64,000 nucleotides of DNA from Erigeron canadensis (lineage: Eukaryota > Streptophyta > Magnoliopsida > Asterales > Asteraceae), in contig NC_057761.1 of the NCBI RefSeq assembly GCF_010389155.1, positions 45,370,213 to 45,434,212 of the forward strand, given 5' to 3'. The position numbers and the translations under genes were made by a program. Shown piece by piece: positions 22,831 through 33,807 of the stretch (position 1 is the stretch's first letter; every line of letters starts with the position of its first letter). Below the pieces are notes generated by a model, which saw nothing but the letters and a program-made list of their open reading frames with translations, did not search any database and had not been told where the DNA came from.

Positions 22831-23395
22831 ACCATTAAAAATGCTAATGGGCCGGTAATATCTTTTGTTGGCTCATAATCCTTGTATTGTTTTGTCGAAT
22901 ACAATACGTATTCGCACCAATCCATTTCTTTGCTCTGAAAATCTGGTTCAAGTTTATATAGGATTTCCCGGTTGACACTGTTATTTAACATGGATGAAAC
23001 GAGAGTCATCGCAATCAAAAGAAGAACATCCACTCAGAACATGAGATCGACATTAGTGAACGTTTCAGTTCTCTGTACAATATCGGAAACTTTCATCAAC
23101 TTTTCACTATATTCTTTTCATTTTAGAGCAAGGTCACTTGTGTATTTTGCACCCTTATTACGTTGAATCTTTCTATTCCCCATGGGGAAGCTGAGCACTT
23201 CATGGACCGTCATTTTGTTAATCGGGAGGCTCCCGTGAGGTGTGTCATAGACCATTTTGTCGGTGTTCAGAAGTCTAACAATGCACATGGCAAAATCTCC
23301 GAGTATTGAGGTGATAGAGACATTTAAAAGACTACTAAACCCATATAAGAAACAATAGATTCCGTTTCTTCGGTCATCTTAGCCATTGCGCTAGA
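22806..23395 (-). pseudogene. Left-arm copy of a Ulp1-protease-associated (plant mobile-domain-like) gene fragment
   Basis: Minus-strand fragments read DFAMCIVRLLNTDKMVYDTP, INKMTVHEVLSFPMGNRKIQ and then NREILYKLEPDFQSKEMDWC with CEYVLYSTKQYKDYEPTKD and GPLAFLMV. This pattern (nucleic-acid-like gating segment, FPMG motif, NWCEYV/TGPLAFL) is what I recall from the region N-terminal to Ulp1-type cysteine proteases in plant transposon-associated genes. Several in-frame stops interrupt it. A second, inverted copy lies at 23560 onward. The family call is an inference from recalled motifs. Confidence 0.5.
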
Positions 23396-24146
23396 TAACA
23401 AGCTTGGTGAGTTCCTTGAAGAAAAGTTAGCATGTACCATGTTTTTTCTGAAAATTGAGGACTTATAAATTTGTTCAACATAATTAATTTACTGTAAGAC
23501 ACTAATAAAAAATACCTCAGTTTTCATAAAAACATGACGATGCTGGCTTTTCTTGAAGGAGCTTACCTAGCATGTTATCTAACGCAATGGCTAAGATGAC
23601 CAATGAACAGGAATCTATTCTATTGTTGACGATCTAAGGTTTAATAGTTTTTTAAACATTTCTATCACCTTAATACTCGAAGATTTTGCCATGTACATTG
23701 TTAGACTTCTAAATATTAACAAAATGGTCCTTGATACACCTAATGGGAGCATCCCAATTAACAAAATGGCGGTCAATGAAGTGCCCAGCTTCCCCATGGG
23801 GAATAGAAAGATTCAACGTAAGTCGGGTGCAAAATACACAAGTGACCTTGCTCTAAAATGTAATGAATGTAGTGAAAAGTCGTTGAAAGTTTCTGATATT
23901 GAACAAAGATTTGAAACGTTAATGTTGATCTCATGTTCCGAGTGGATGTTCTTGGTTTGATTGCGACACTCTAGTTTCATCATGTTAAGTAACACCATCA
24001 ACCGGGAAATTCTTTATAAACTTGAACCACATTTTCAGAGCAAAGAAATGGATGGATTGGTGCGAATACATATCGTATTCGGTAAAACAACGCAAGGATT
24101 ATGAGCCAACAAAATGTTTTACCAGCCCACTAACATTTTTAATGGT
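22831..24146. repeat. Large imperfect inverted repeat, two ~630-bp arms around a ~55-bp spacer
   Basis: The left arm starts CCATTAAAAATG (22833) and the right arm ends with its complement CATTTTTAATGG (to 24145). Inward, many blocks pair, for example GGTTCAAGTTTATA with its complement near 24020, and TATTCCCCATGGGGAA with its counterpart near 23800. The arms run to about 23465 and from about 23515. Pairing is roughly 85-90% by eye. Both arms carry the same gene fragment, so this is an inverted duplication rather than a transposon terminus. Confidence 0.85.
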
Positions 24147-24776
24147 AATTAAGTTACGTTCTAACGGTGTATTTTTCTTTAATGAAGCTTTTGTATATTG
24201 ATCGTGTTTCCCTTATCCTTGATCCTTTAATTTCAAGAAAGAGGCCAGTTCCGTATCAAGAAAAAGGTCGTGGATGTCATGGAGTTGAACAGAATGATAT
24301 AATCAATGATGTGAATCATGTGACTCCACATCATTTGCAGTTTTATAAGGATGGAGGGGAGGAAAATCTCCGTTCTATGCCACCAATCAATGGTAATATT
24401 TCTAAATTTGTTTACTTTTTCTCTCGTATTTGGTAGTTAAACAGTCAGTTTGTTGGTTCAACAGTTGGTGGGCAAAAAACAATTTGACTTGGTCAAAATC
24501 CTTTTGTGGTTGAAGATGAGGCGAAGGAGACAAGTGATTTAGAAAAGGAGGAGGCAAAGGAGACAAGTGATTCGGAAGATTATCAATACTTCAATTCATG
24601 ACACAAGCAATGTGAAACTTGTCTAATCTATGGCAGAACTTCATGGTAATATTTTTAAATTTTCTACAGTTGGTGTGCAAACAAAAAGGGGACCTAACAT
24701 GGGACTTACTCTTCGCAAAGAAAGGGTCAATATTCTAAAATTTGTATTAATTTTATTAGTAAAATTATATTTGGTT

Positions 24777-25455
24777 TTTCTCACAGGTAGGGATGGCAAA
24801 AATACTCGTACCCGATGGGGAACCCGATACCCGCACCCGATTTGACTGGGGAATCTCCGAGTTGACCGGGGATGGGGACGGGTATGGGGATGTAAATCTA
24901 ATCCCTGATGGAATTGGGGACGGGGATGGGAAACCGTAAATCCTCGATCCCCATACCCGAACCCGAAAATACTATATATATATTTATTAGAATCACTTTA
25001 AGTCCTTATCTATATTCTAGAAAGAAAATGTCAAAATACATTAGTTTATACATAGAAAGAAAATGTCAAAATACACATTCTCCTACGTATTTTTTATCAA
25101 GATAAATTCATGTTCATTCAAAAAAGGAATCCCCGATACCTGACGGGGATCCCCGATACCTGATGGGGACGAGTATGGGGATGTAATTTAATTCCCCGAC
25201 GGGGATCGGGATTACAAGTGAAAATCGGGTACGGGGATGGGGATTAAGATCCCTGACAATCCCCGCCCATTGTCATCCCTACTCACAGGTCTTGGGTTCG
25301 ACTTTTAAGAGTGACAAGTTTGTGGGTTTTTTCCCTGAATCACCTGTAACGGCTTATGGTCTACATCTCGTAGTCTATAGTACGTGCATGGCTTCACCAT
25401 TATACGGTGAGGTGTTCCTGATGTTGAATACCGACTAACCGTTCAAAAAAAATAT
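24777..25455 (+). mobile_element. 5'-truncated SINE-like retroposon, itself split by a MITE
   Basis: The 13-bp ATTATATTTGGTT occurs at 24764-24776 and 25456-25468. The 3' end is an A tract following CCGTTC (25440-25453). A B-box-like GGTTCGAC is present near 25295 in a context (CTCACAGGTCTTGGGTTCGA) close to that of the SINE at 1229 (CAAAGGTCTTGAGTTCGA). There is no A-box, so the copy is probably 5'-truncated. A MITE occupies 24788-25281 within it, leaving about 185 bp of the retroposon. Confidence 0.55.
24788..25281. mobile_element. hAT-type MITE with perfect 8-bp TSD
   Basis: 494 bp, starting TAGGGATGGCAAAA and ending TTGTCATCCCTA. CTCACAGG flanks it exactly at 24780-24787 and 25282-25289. 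The interior is rich in GGGGATGGGG / CCCGATACCCG motifs in both orientations. No coding capacity. Confidence 0.88.
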
Positions 25456-25624
25456 ATTATATTTGGTTGTTGGTTAAGTAGTTGAAGATGATGAAGTTGG
25501 ATCAAGTGGAGTTGCTTAACCACGAGCTATTGCAATAGCTATGCCCACCAGGAGGGGTGTTGGAGTCAGGAAACCGGTAGTTAGGTACAGTCTTTCAGGT
25601 AAACAGAACACTCCTAATCACCAA

Positions 25625-26263
25625 TAGGGATGGCAACGGCCGGGTTTAGGTAATCCCGGACCTGGACCCGATTAAAAAAACATGTCCCATACCTGCCCTC
25701 ATACCCAACTGATATCTGTTTACTTACTAACTGTTGGGTAACGGGTTTCTCCACGGGTAATCGGGGATGCATTAGAAATCAACAATTACATCTAAGCTTT
25801 CTCTAACTAGTCACTAGCGTACGTATTTGATAGTCTCACTGGACTTAACATTTTGATTTGTTAAGGATACTAAACAATATAGTCACTGAACTCTAATCTA
25901 CCAGGTAACTCTAATCTACCAGGTATCTCTATGCAGCAAATTAAGTAGACAAAGCACTAATCAGTGCTTATGTAAAACAAAAGAAAAAAAGGAACTAAGA
26001 TTATCATTATGAAAACTATTCTTATGCATTAATAGGTTGATACTATCTGTAATTGAAAATATAAATTTTATTTTACGGAATCTAATTTATACGGGTTTGG
26101 GGCGGAAGTTTCGGGTATACGAGACGGGTATGCGGGTTTACATCTAAAACCGTCCCTGGACCCATACCCGCATTAAAAAATTAAATCATTCCTATACCCG
26201 GTCCTAAACCCCGCCCCGAACACAGACCAAAAATATCGGGTTTCGGGTTTTTTGCTATCCCTA
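25625..26263. mobile_element. hAT-type MITE with near-perfect 8-bp TSD
   Basis: 639 bp, starting TAGGGATGGCAAC and ending TTTGCTATCCCTA. Flanks are ATCACCAA (25617-25624) and GTCACCAA (26264-26271), 7 of 8 identical. Subterminal GGGTTTCGGGT and ACCCGGTCC motifs resemble the MITE at 24788, suggesting the same family. Confidence 0.82.
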
Positions 26264-26399
26264 GTCACCAAGAGCCAAAACGGCATGCGAAAGGGCATGA
26301 TGCTCGTCATAGCTAGTCTATGGTGTTGATATTGGAGATTTTGAAGATTGTACTCCGTAGTAGGTTTATGTAATCAGGCAATTTGCCTTAATATAATTT

Positions 26400-26834
26400 C
26401 TTTTGCTCTCATCATGTTGGTGGTGACCTGTGTACCTTGGAATAATTATGTATGCTATTTGAAAAACAGTTAATATTTTCATGATAGCTATTTATTCCTG
26501 GATATAAATCTGCTTAATGAGTATTTACACTTTCAAACTTTTTTGTTTAACGTGGGTATTGTTAGTTTTTATAATTACAATCACATACTAAGAAACTCTA
26601 TGATATGTTTTAAAAATAAGTATATTTAGTACAGATAAAAAAATTTAAGTTGTTGTCAATTAGGATTTCATAAATGATCGTGGTTTGAACATGGTTACGA
26701 TAATAAAGTTAGGTAACTAAAGTCTGTTGCATGTCATTGACCATTTGGCAACATAGATATTCAAACTATCAAAGACGTGGTGATGCCAGTTAAATAAGTG
26801 GCATCATATCAAGCAGCCACGTTTACCATCACAT
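26400..26834. other. AT-rich upstream region of the peroxiredoxin gene
   Basis: No gene. The proximal end holds ACGTGG (near 26775) and CCACGT (near 26817), which are ACGT-core elements. Confidence 0.5.
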
Positions 26835-26844
26835 GACACGTGTC
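26835..26844. promoter_or_regulatory. ABRE/G-box palindrome GACACGTGTC
   Basis: A perfect 10-bp palindrome with a CACGTG core, 107 bp before the peroxiredoxin ATG. Seed 1-Cys peroxiredoxins are ABA-responsive through such bZIP-binding sites; the role here is inferred. Confidence 0.6.
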
Positions 26845-26873
26845 TCCAACTCCTCACTACATATTCCCCACTT

Positions 26874-26881
26874 CATATATA
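26874..26881 (+). promoter_or_regulatory. TATA-like box of the peroxiredoxin gene
   Basis: CATATATA, 70 bp upstream of the ATG and 30 bp after the ACGT palindrome. Spacing fits a short 5' UTR. Confidence 0.5.
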
Positions 26882-26950
26882 CTCCCACATTCCTCAATCC
26901 AAACATTCAACATCCATCCATCAAGAAAATATATAATCAAACAAACAAAA

Positions 26951-27786
26951 ATGCCTGGGCTTACAATAGGTGACTCACTTCCAAACCTGAAAGTCGACAC
27001 AACTCATGGCCAAATAAAGCTTCATGACTATGTTGGTGATAACTTCACCATCATATTCTCGCACCCTGGTGACTTCACACCGGTTTGCACCACTGAGCTT
27101 GGTGCCATGGCTGCCTATGCTGACAAGTTTGCTCAAAGGGGTGTCAAGTTGTTGGGCTTGTCTTGTGATGATGTTCAGTCTCACAAGGAATGGATCAAAG
27201 ATATTGAAGCCTATAACGTATGTCTATATTAACTTAATAGTAATATTTAATTAACTTAAAATGTACTAGAAAATGATGCATGATGAATTTTGTGGGTGTT
27301 GGTGTGTAGAATGGAAAAAAGGTAACATACCCAATTGCTGCTGATCCAGACAGAGAGATTATCAAACAGCTGAATATGGTTGATCCAGATGAGAAGGATT
27401 CTTGGGGAAATATTGTTCCATCTCGTGCTCTCCACATTGTCGGTCCTGACAAGAAGGTAATTTAATTAAATTAATTTTGGTGTATTTTTCTTTGTACCTT
27501 AATGAATTAAAAATGAGTTTGGTTTTGTATATATGTATAGATAAAGTTGAGCTTTTTATATCCGGCAAGCACGGGGAGGAACATGGATGAAGTGGTGAGG
27601 GCTTTGGACTCGTTGATCAAGGCTTCCAAGCACAAAATCGCGACACCCGCAAACTGGAAGGAAGGGGAAGCAGTCGTGATAGCTCCAAGTGTGTCGAATG
27701 AGGAAGCTAAGAAAATGTTCCCCAAAGGTTTTAAGACGGCCGATCTTCCATCTAACAAGGATTACCTGCGTTTCACTCATGTTTAA
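26951..27786 (+). CDS. PER1: 1-Cys peroxiredoxin (Prx6 class)
   Basis: Three exons, 26951-27217, 27310-27456 and 27541-27786, join in frame to 219 codons, the normal size for plant 1-Cys peroxiredoxin. The N-terminal thioredoxin-fold domain has [12 protein letters not shown] with the peroxidatic Cys at about residue 46. The C-terminal domain has PADPDRE-type [53 protein letters not shown] and the terminal LRFTHV. These enzymes reduce hydrogen and lipid peroxides in the nucleus and cytosol of embryo and aleurone, and are seed- and ABA-regulated. I chose ATG 26951 (MPGLTIGDS) because it matches the family start; an in-frame upstream ATG at 26840 lies in the leader. An ACGT palindrome and a TATA box precede it. 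The gene looks intact. Confidence 0.95.
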
Positions 27787-29260
27787 TTAATTAACCCATC
27801 AGTTACTACTAGTACTTTACTTTGTCAAGATTAGATCTAGACGGTTACTAAGTTTAATTAAAACTCTACTACTTTCTATGTAGCGTTACTTTTGTGGTGT
27901 CCAGTACATTTGCTCTCTAATTAATATATATAATCCTTGAACTTTAATGTAGCTACTAGTGAATAAAATCGTAGACCAATATATACCGAAGTTGTGCCTT
28001 CTGATTTTTTGTGTAAATTATTTCTTAAAAGAACAAGTTAATAGTTGCACTACAAAGAAGCCTCATTGGCTATAGTGCCATACCAAACTCAATTTACCCA
28101 CCGCAGGAAAGTCCTAGCTAGGTAAAATGTGATTAAATCAAAATGAGCGCAAGGTTGCGATGACAATTTTCGGTAAGTTTTGGCAAACTCAACAATCAAT
28201 AAGAAAGTGGTTGAGTTTCATGTCAAAACTCACCAAAAATGAAGGTGTACCTGCCAAGCTACGTCATGGATCATTCGATTCTTAACTTTGCGAACATTTT
28301 TTTTTTATTATCATCGAATGTAAACCGGCAACTGTTCAACGATATTGTCACCGACACGAAAGAAAATTTTCGCCAATGCTACCGCTAAGTTAACACTACC
28401 GAGCTAATCACATACATGCAATTAACGACAATATTAAAAATATATATACTTTTAGATTCTAATTCCTTTAAATTCCAGTTTCTTTCACGAAATCCAATTC
28501 CCTCAAAAATTTCGGCTATACAAGTTATAAAACGACAATATTTCTCAAAATCGAAAACCTCCGATTAAAAAAAATTAGGTTTACGGAGAAATGACAATAA
28601 TTGGCACTACTAAAAAAGAAAAGGTCACGTAACACTCTCCCAACGTTCACCAGAGACGACAATATTTTGCCAATATATATAACCGATGCAAGTTATCGAT
28701 TAGAGCCAAAGGAGGAGGTGCAATGGAACCGAAGCCGATATTTACCAACGAAAAGAGCTGATACAAATTATCGATTGTTCTCTTGCCCATTGTAGCCAGA
28801 ACACTCATTTTCTTGATCCATATTACAATATGGGATGCACATTACTTACTCTGAGGACATGATGTTTAAAGAAGTAATTTAATGTACGTGGCAAAATAAG
28901 AGGACACGGATCATGTATTAGAAAATGGTACCTGTTATTTTTTATATATATATATATTTTTAATTCTTATAACGTCACCATCTTCAATCTATGATTCAGG
29001 GTCAATATATCTTTGACTAATCTCCAGTAACGCTATTCATCATAGGTTTTTAAAGTAACAAAAATAAACCAAAGAGAGTTCTACAAGGAAATCAAATGAC
29101 ATACTATCTAGTAGCATGATATTAGACTATTATTAGTCATCAACCATTATATAGGGTTGAGGGTTTATATAGTATTCCCCATTATATATGTTGTTTCCCT
29201 TTATTATGTCTAAAGCTAATTCGGAAACTTTGGAATGGGAGTAAGCGTTTGGACATTTAA
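27787..29260. other. Intergenic DNA, partly transposon-like
   Basis: Follows the peroxiredoxin gene. Segments near 28045 (GCACTACAAAGAAGCC) and 28600 recall CACTA-type ends, but orientation and TSDs do not fit, so I leave it unassigned. No gene. Confidence 0.45.
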
Positions 29261-29640
29261 AAAAAAAAAGAGTGTCCGCGCGTTGTGACAGTGAGATGAT
29301 GTGAGTGATAGGTCAAGTCATAGAGTATGATAGCCAAATGTCTTAGTTGTACGGGTTTCGTCTTCGGATTTAAAAATTGGTTGAAAATATATCGAATGAA
29401 AGAGCATAAAATTTTAAGAACAATCATACAATTTTTTATAATTTATCGATATATAATTTTTGAGATAAAAGATTTTGAATGAATTAAAGAAATAAAATGA
29501 TTTATGAATAAGAGAGAAAAATTGAGTGATTGAGATTTGAGGAAGGAAAAAAAAATGAGTGGTTGAGATTTAAGGATATTATAAGTATATTAGGTAGAGA
29601 TGTTTAAATTAGTGAATAAAAAGAGCAGTATATCAAATTA
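29261..29640. repeat. Copy of a dispersed repeat (related to 37207-37640)
   Basis: GTGTCCGCGCGTTGTGACAG followed by GTGATAGGTCA, GATAGCCAAATG, then AAAATTTTAAGAACA and TTTGAGATAAAAGATTTTGA. The same blocks in the same order occur at 37207-37640 in importin intron 1. This copy is the more eroded. Class unknown, possibly Helitron-derived. Confidence 0.65.
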
Positions 29641-30607
29641 TTAATTAAGATTTAAAAAAAGATCAAAATGATAAATACATAAAATAAAAATAAAAAATGG
29701 GTTTCGTTTGTTATATGTGACACATGATTGGAGTGAAGATGCACCAACAGTTATGATTAAAGATCGCGAAAAAAAGGCAATCAGTTGGCTAAAGTTATGA
29801 ATCCCGTTCCCAAGATGATAGAATTTGCAAAAGAAGAAAACCATGAGCTTTTAGAGAATTACCATCAATGGTGTAGTGGTAAGGAATTTCAGGTTGAGTC
29901 CTATTGCTAAACATATTTTGAGGGATATTGCCTCAATTCCCATAGTCTATGCATTCGAAGTAAACTTTGAGCGACTTCCAACCCCTTTGGCCGATTTGGC
30001 TAATATTTCAGTTGACCCTTTTGACCTGTTACGTAACCTGAATCAATCCAATTCTAAATTGTCAACACTCATCCTTCAAACTTTGACCTTTTGTCTCTTT
30101 ATATGAGTTTTTCATATACTATAATAATATTCTGTAACACAGTGACATTACAGCCCTTTTTATGTCAAATTTTTATTACTTACAGGCGTTTGATCATTTT
30201 GTTATTGGTTTTCCTTTATATAGGCAGGAATACTCTTGAGATTCATAGACTCGATTGGTTGGCACACTTATTAGTGATTATATGCATTTAATCCTTTCCA
30301 GGGTCAATTTTTTACTTAAGCAATTATTATCAACTCATTAAAAAAAAAACCGAAAAAGAAGCTGCTTCAAATTGTTCGAGGTACTTAACATATTTGCGTT
30401 TTACTTTCAGGATTAACAAGGTTCAATAGTTCTGGAACATTATGTAGCGCATTAGGACAATTATCAACAGATATGTTGCTTTACTGTACAAAAATATAAA
30501 TGAAAAATTTTCAAGTGTTACTCATAACTATTACCTACCAATCCATGGGTATGAGGTTACCGCGTCAAGTATAAATTTCTAAAAGTTTTAATGATAGTAT
30601 TTTCTGC
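29641..30607. other. Intergenic DNA
   Basis: Contains CCTTTTGACCTGTTACG-like fragments reminiscent of eroded hAT MITEs. No gene visible. Confidence 0.45.
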
Positions 30608-33057
30608 TTAATTCTTGAGCAATGGGTTTCTTTCAAAGAAGTTAATAGGCCGCAGCTCGAATCCACTGGTGAGTGTTGCCATCACTGGAAAATCTTCCTG
30701 GCAGGGGCTGTGATGAAAGCCCACAGTGTACCACAAAACTATATCTTTGTTCATAATTGATCTGTTCCTGCAGTCACCGAAATTATACAAATATTAACTA
30801 AAGAAACTTGAGTTTAATTTAAGTATGAAATATTTATTAGAAAAAGAATAATAACCTATTGCTCCAAATGGCCAAGCCATCTTTTCCTGTACTCATGTCA
30901 GCATAAAATCCTGCAGCCCATCTCTCGGACTTGTTATAAGCAGTCACCCACACTTGATACTTGGTGTAGGAAGCACGCATCTGCGGGTAATCATCGTCCA
31001 ATAGTAGAGAAACAGCTGGTTGTCCCGCCATCAACCGATAACCAACATCATTTCCCAACTTAGTCTTCTTATTTGGGTTCACGAGTAATAGCTCTGACGC
31101 TTCCAACCCAAGCTTCAGTCGTGCGTCATCTTCTGTTTTTGCAGTCTCTTTAACGACTCTCCAGTAGCTTTTCCTTGGAGAAGCTTTTGCTTTTTTGAGT
31201 TTTAGTTTTGCTTTGACAAAAGAATTGTTTTCGCCGTCAATATCAACATCAAGGTAGTATGTTATGAAATGATCATGGTTGTTCCCTATTCTGTTGCTTG
31301 CCACCAGAGGCCCATAAACTTCCTCTTTGATCTGGTCGGTTTTTGTGTATGTCGTAGTCTTCATTTCTAGAACACCGCTAAGTCCCACCTGCAAGATAAA
31401 GATGGTCTTATTCATCATGGTTAAATAGGAAAATGTAACATCCAAATCTTATAGATTTTTAGATTTCTCACCCCAACTTTTATAGATCCACTTTGTTTGA
31501 GTTCCCAGTCAAGAATGTAATCATAGTTTCCTACTGTTGCTACCATTCTGACTACCAGATTAACTTCTGGCTCGCCACTTGTTATCTATACAGACAAATA
31601 TCGTGTTAATAGACTACTATGACTAAAGTAGAGGTGGAAATTTTGACCCATTTGGATTGATCTTAATGGGTCTCACGGGTCAGTTTTGAATAACTAGAAG
31701 GTAAATGGGTCACATGGGTCGGAAGTTGCTCAGATTGTGTATAATTAGTGCATAAACCCCATAAGTTTTCTTAATTGTTTTGACCCATTAGTTTTTCACA
31801 TTAAAATTCAGAATTCTGTACAAAGATTTGCCCAGCACATCTAACCGGAACTTGTTTTTTGACATTTTACCCAACATGTCCAACCCTCCTAAAGCTTAGA
31901 AAGGTGGTGAACTTTACCACTTTTCCTGGAATACCAACTTCTGTATGTCTCCAAGCAATATCCCCAGCATACCTCTCGAAAATGCAGATTGCCCTGGGTA
32001 CCTCTTGAGGTAGGCCATCTTCCCCAGCCATATATCCGTCAATATAAGCTGCATTACTTGGACAATCGGTCAAAGGCACAAGTGTTACAGCAGATCTACC
32101 AAAACCAAATTCACCAACATCTAAGAAAGTCCTATAGTACCATTCACTACTAGGATCCATATAGGGAACAAATGTTTCTGATACATGCCCTCTATACAGC
32201 ACCCTGCGCCATTCACTTTTTTCAGCATCGAAGATTGATGCTGTTGATATGATTATTCCAGCCCGAGCATTAAATCCCAAATGAAATTTCCAGTTCTTCC
32301 ACTTGATATTGTGGCCGTTTATGATAAATGATCTATTTGAATTGTTACAAGGGATAGGACTCGGCCTTTCACCAGAATGTTTGAAATCAGTACCCTCAGC
32401 TCCAGGTAAAGGAGCTTTTCCCCTATTTACGATTTTGCGAATTTTCATTGAATCAATGTCTACAAGAATGATTAAACCTTCAATAGGCCTTGAAAATACA
32501 TTAGTTGTACCTTCACGATAGAAGCACGATAATTTTACAGCTCTTCTAGTGATGGCTTCTCCAAACCATCCTATAGTGAATGGAAAACATGTGATCTCTG
32601 ACACGTTTAAGCCCCTTTGTGAAACCAAGTCTTTGAATTGAGAATTGTTAAAAGGCAATCTTGCTGCTTGAAGTAGCTCGTTGAATGTATATGGAGGGTA
32701 ACCATCACCTTTATAAACATGATCTGATATAATGGAACTATTGGTCAACTCTACAATGATTTCATGGGTTTGACCGCCACCACGAATCACTACCTTTGCT
32801 CGACGATATGGAAAAGATTGGTTTTGTTTGTGGGACAATAACCATTGGAGAACGTCTCTTTTTTCAGGTTCATCAAGATCAACAAAATGAAAGTTGAGAT
32901 TTGGAAGAGAGCCAAGGTGAGAAGTTGTAACAATATGTTGAATCTTGGATATTTCATTAGGATTCAGGGGATCCAAAGGGTGATGTTGGCTATTGAGAAA
33001 TACAAACTGCAATGTAATTACTAGAATCATTATAAGACTATCCATGAATCTTTTCAA
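30608..33057 (-). CDS. Copper amine oxidase (primary-amine oxidase), secreted
   Basis: Four minus-strand exons (31918-33057, 31472-31585, 30856-31388, 30608-30767) join in frame to 648 residues, the usual length. A signal peptide is visible ([20 protein letters not shown]). Domains in order are N2, N3, then the large catalytic domain. The catalytic-base motif [14 protein letters not shown] lies near residue 318. The topaquinone precursor Tyr is in VGNYDYIL in exon 2. Copper ligands are HDH in [16 protein letters not shown] and the later His in [15 protein letters not shown]. Such enzymes oxidise putrescine and other amines, releasing hydrogen peroxide, ammonia and an aldehyde. The signal peptide and lack of a C-terminal SKL-type tripeptide (it ends LLKN) suggest the apoplast, not the peroxisome. 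All active-site residues are present. Intron 1 is mostly an eroded MITE. Confidence 0.93.
31629..31891. mobile_element. Eroded hAT-type MITE in amine oxidase intron 1
   Basis: Starts TAGAGGTGGAAATTTTGACCC and ends CCAACCCTCCTA, with internal ATGGGTCACATGGGTCGG and TTTTGACCCATT. It resembles the TAGAGGTGGCAA family in the importin introns, but the right end has decayed and no TSD remains. Confidence 0.45.
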
Positions 33058-33807
33058 ATGGGAAAGAGATGTTTTCAGTTTTTGGTTAACTGCAGCTGAT
33101 AACTATAAAGGTGCTTCTGAATGGGTCAACTATGTGACAAGTTGTAGTTTACATCTTTTTTGTTGTTTGCTTTCTTTGTGAGCAAAGGTGAGTTGATATT
33201 GAGTTGTTTTTGCTTTCTCTGCATATTATAAGTTACAATCATTCTGGTTTAGCTTAAGGTATAAGCATATGCAGAAACAAATTGTGGGATATCATGATGA
33301 AGAAGATATACTATATAAATATAATCACTCAAATGTAACATTGCCAATTGTGACATCTGGGTGCCGTAACATGCTACAGACAACACTATAAAATAGTTGA
33401 TTTCGATCTCTGACTTGTAACTTGCTAACGAGGCGCGAGATGTAAAGAAGACGAGATGGTTAAGCTTCTGATTACGGATTTGGTGAATCAAGAAACATGA
33501 CCATGACCTTGTGGTCCAGTTGTTGGTTGGTTTGTTTAAGACCCATGCATTACCATGTGATGTTCATTTTAAGTGTTCCATCCTAATAAACTATTCTTCA
33601 TAACAGGTGGGTATTGACAAGGGTGAGATTTAAAGATGAGTTTACATCCATGTTAAATATATTTTCAAAATAAATAATCAATTAGTGTTATACCGAGATA
33701 ATAAACATCCTTTACTAATTAAAAAAGCCCTTACAAATTAAACATAATCCTCACAGCCTCTAGATCACATATTATTCAATGCAATACCTTTTCATTACAT
33801 GTCACAT
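33058..33807. other. Promoter side of the amine oxidase gene and intergenic DNA
   Basis: No gene or repeat that I can support. The proximal part should hold the amine oxidase promoter (minus strand). Confidence 0.4.

Larger units (their letters stand above)
23560..26340 (+). pseudogene. Right-arm copy of the same gene fragment, extending further 3'
   Basis: Plus-strand peptide segments repeat those of the left arm (IVRLLNINKMVLDTPNGS, INKMAVNEVPSFPMGNRKIQ, NREILYKLEPHFQSKEMD) with stops between them. Beyond the inverted repeat come further exon-like pieces: IDRVSLILDPLISRKRPVPY ending MPPING before a GTAATA donor near 24392, an acidic KEETSDSE-like segment repeated near 24510-24580, TKRGPNMGLTLRKERVN near 24690, and RRGVGVRKPVVRYSLSGKQ near 25550. 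It is interrupted by a SINE-like insertion and two MITEs. No continuous reading frame survives. Confidence 0.5.

Noticed and set aside
28045..28640. CACTA-like ends (CACTACAAAG, CACTACTAAAAAAG)
   Set aside because: Both motifs lie in the same orientation and lack 3-bp TSDs, so they cannot be the two ends of one CACTA element.
29866..29905. tRNA-like A-box (TGGTGTAGTGGTAAGG) and B-box (GGTTGAGTCC)
   Set aside because: The boxes are only about 18 bp apart, too close for a tRNA or SINE promoter, and no A tail or TSD is present.
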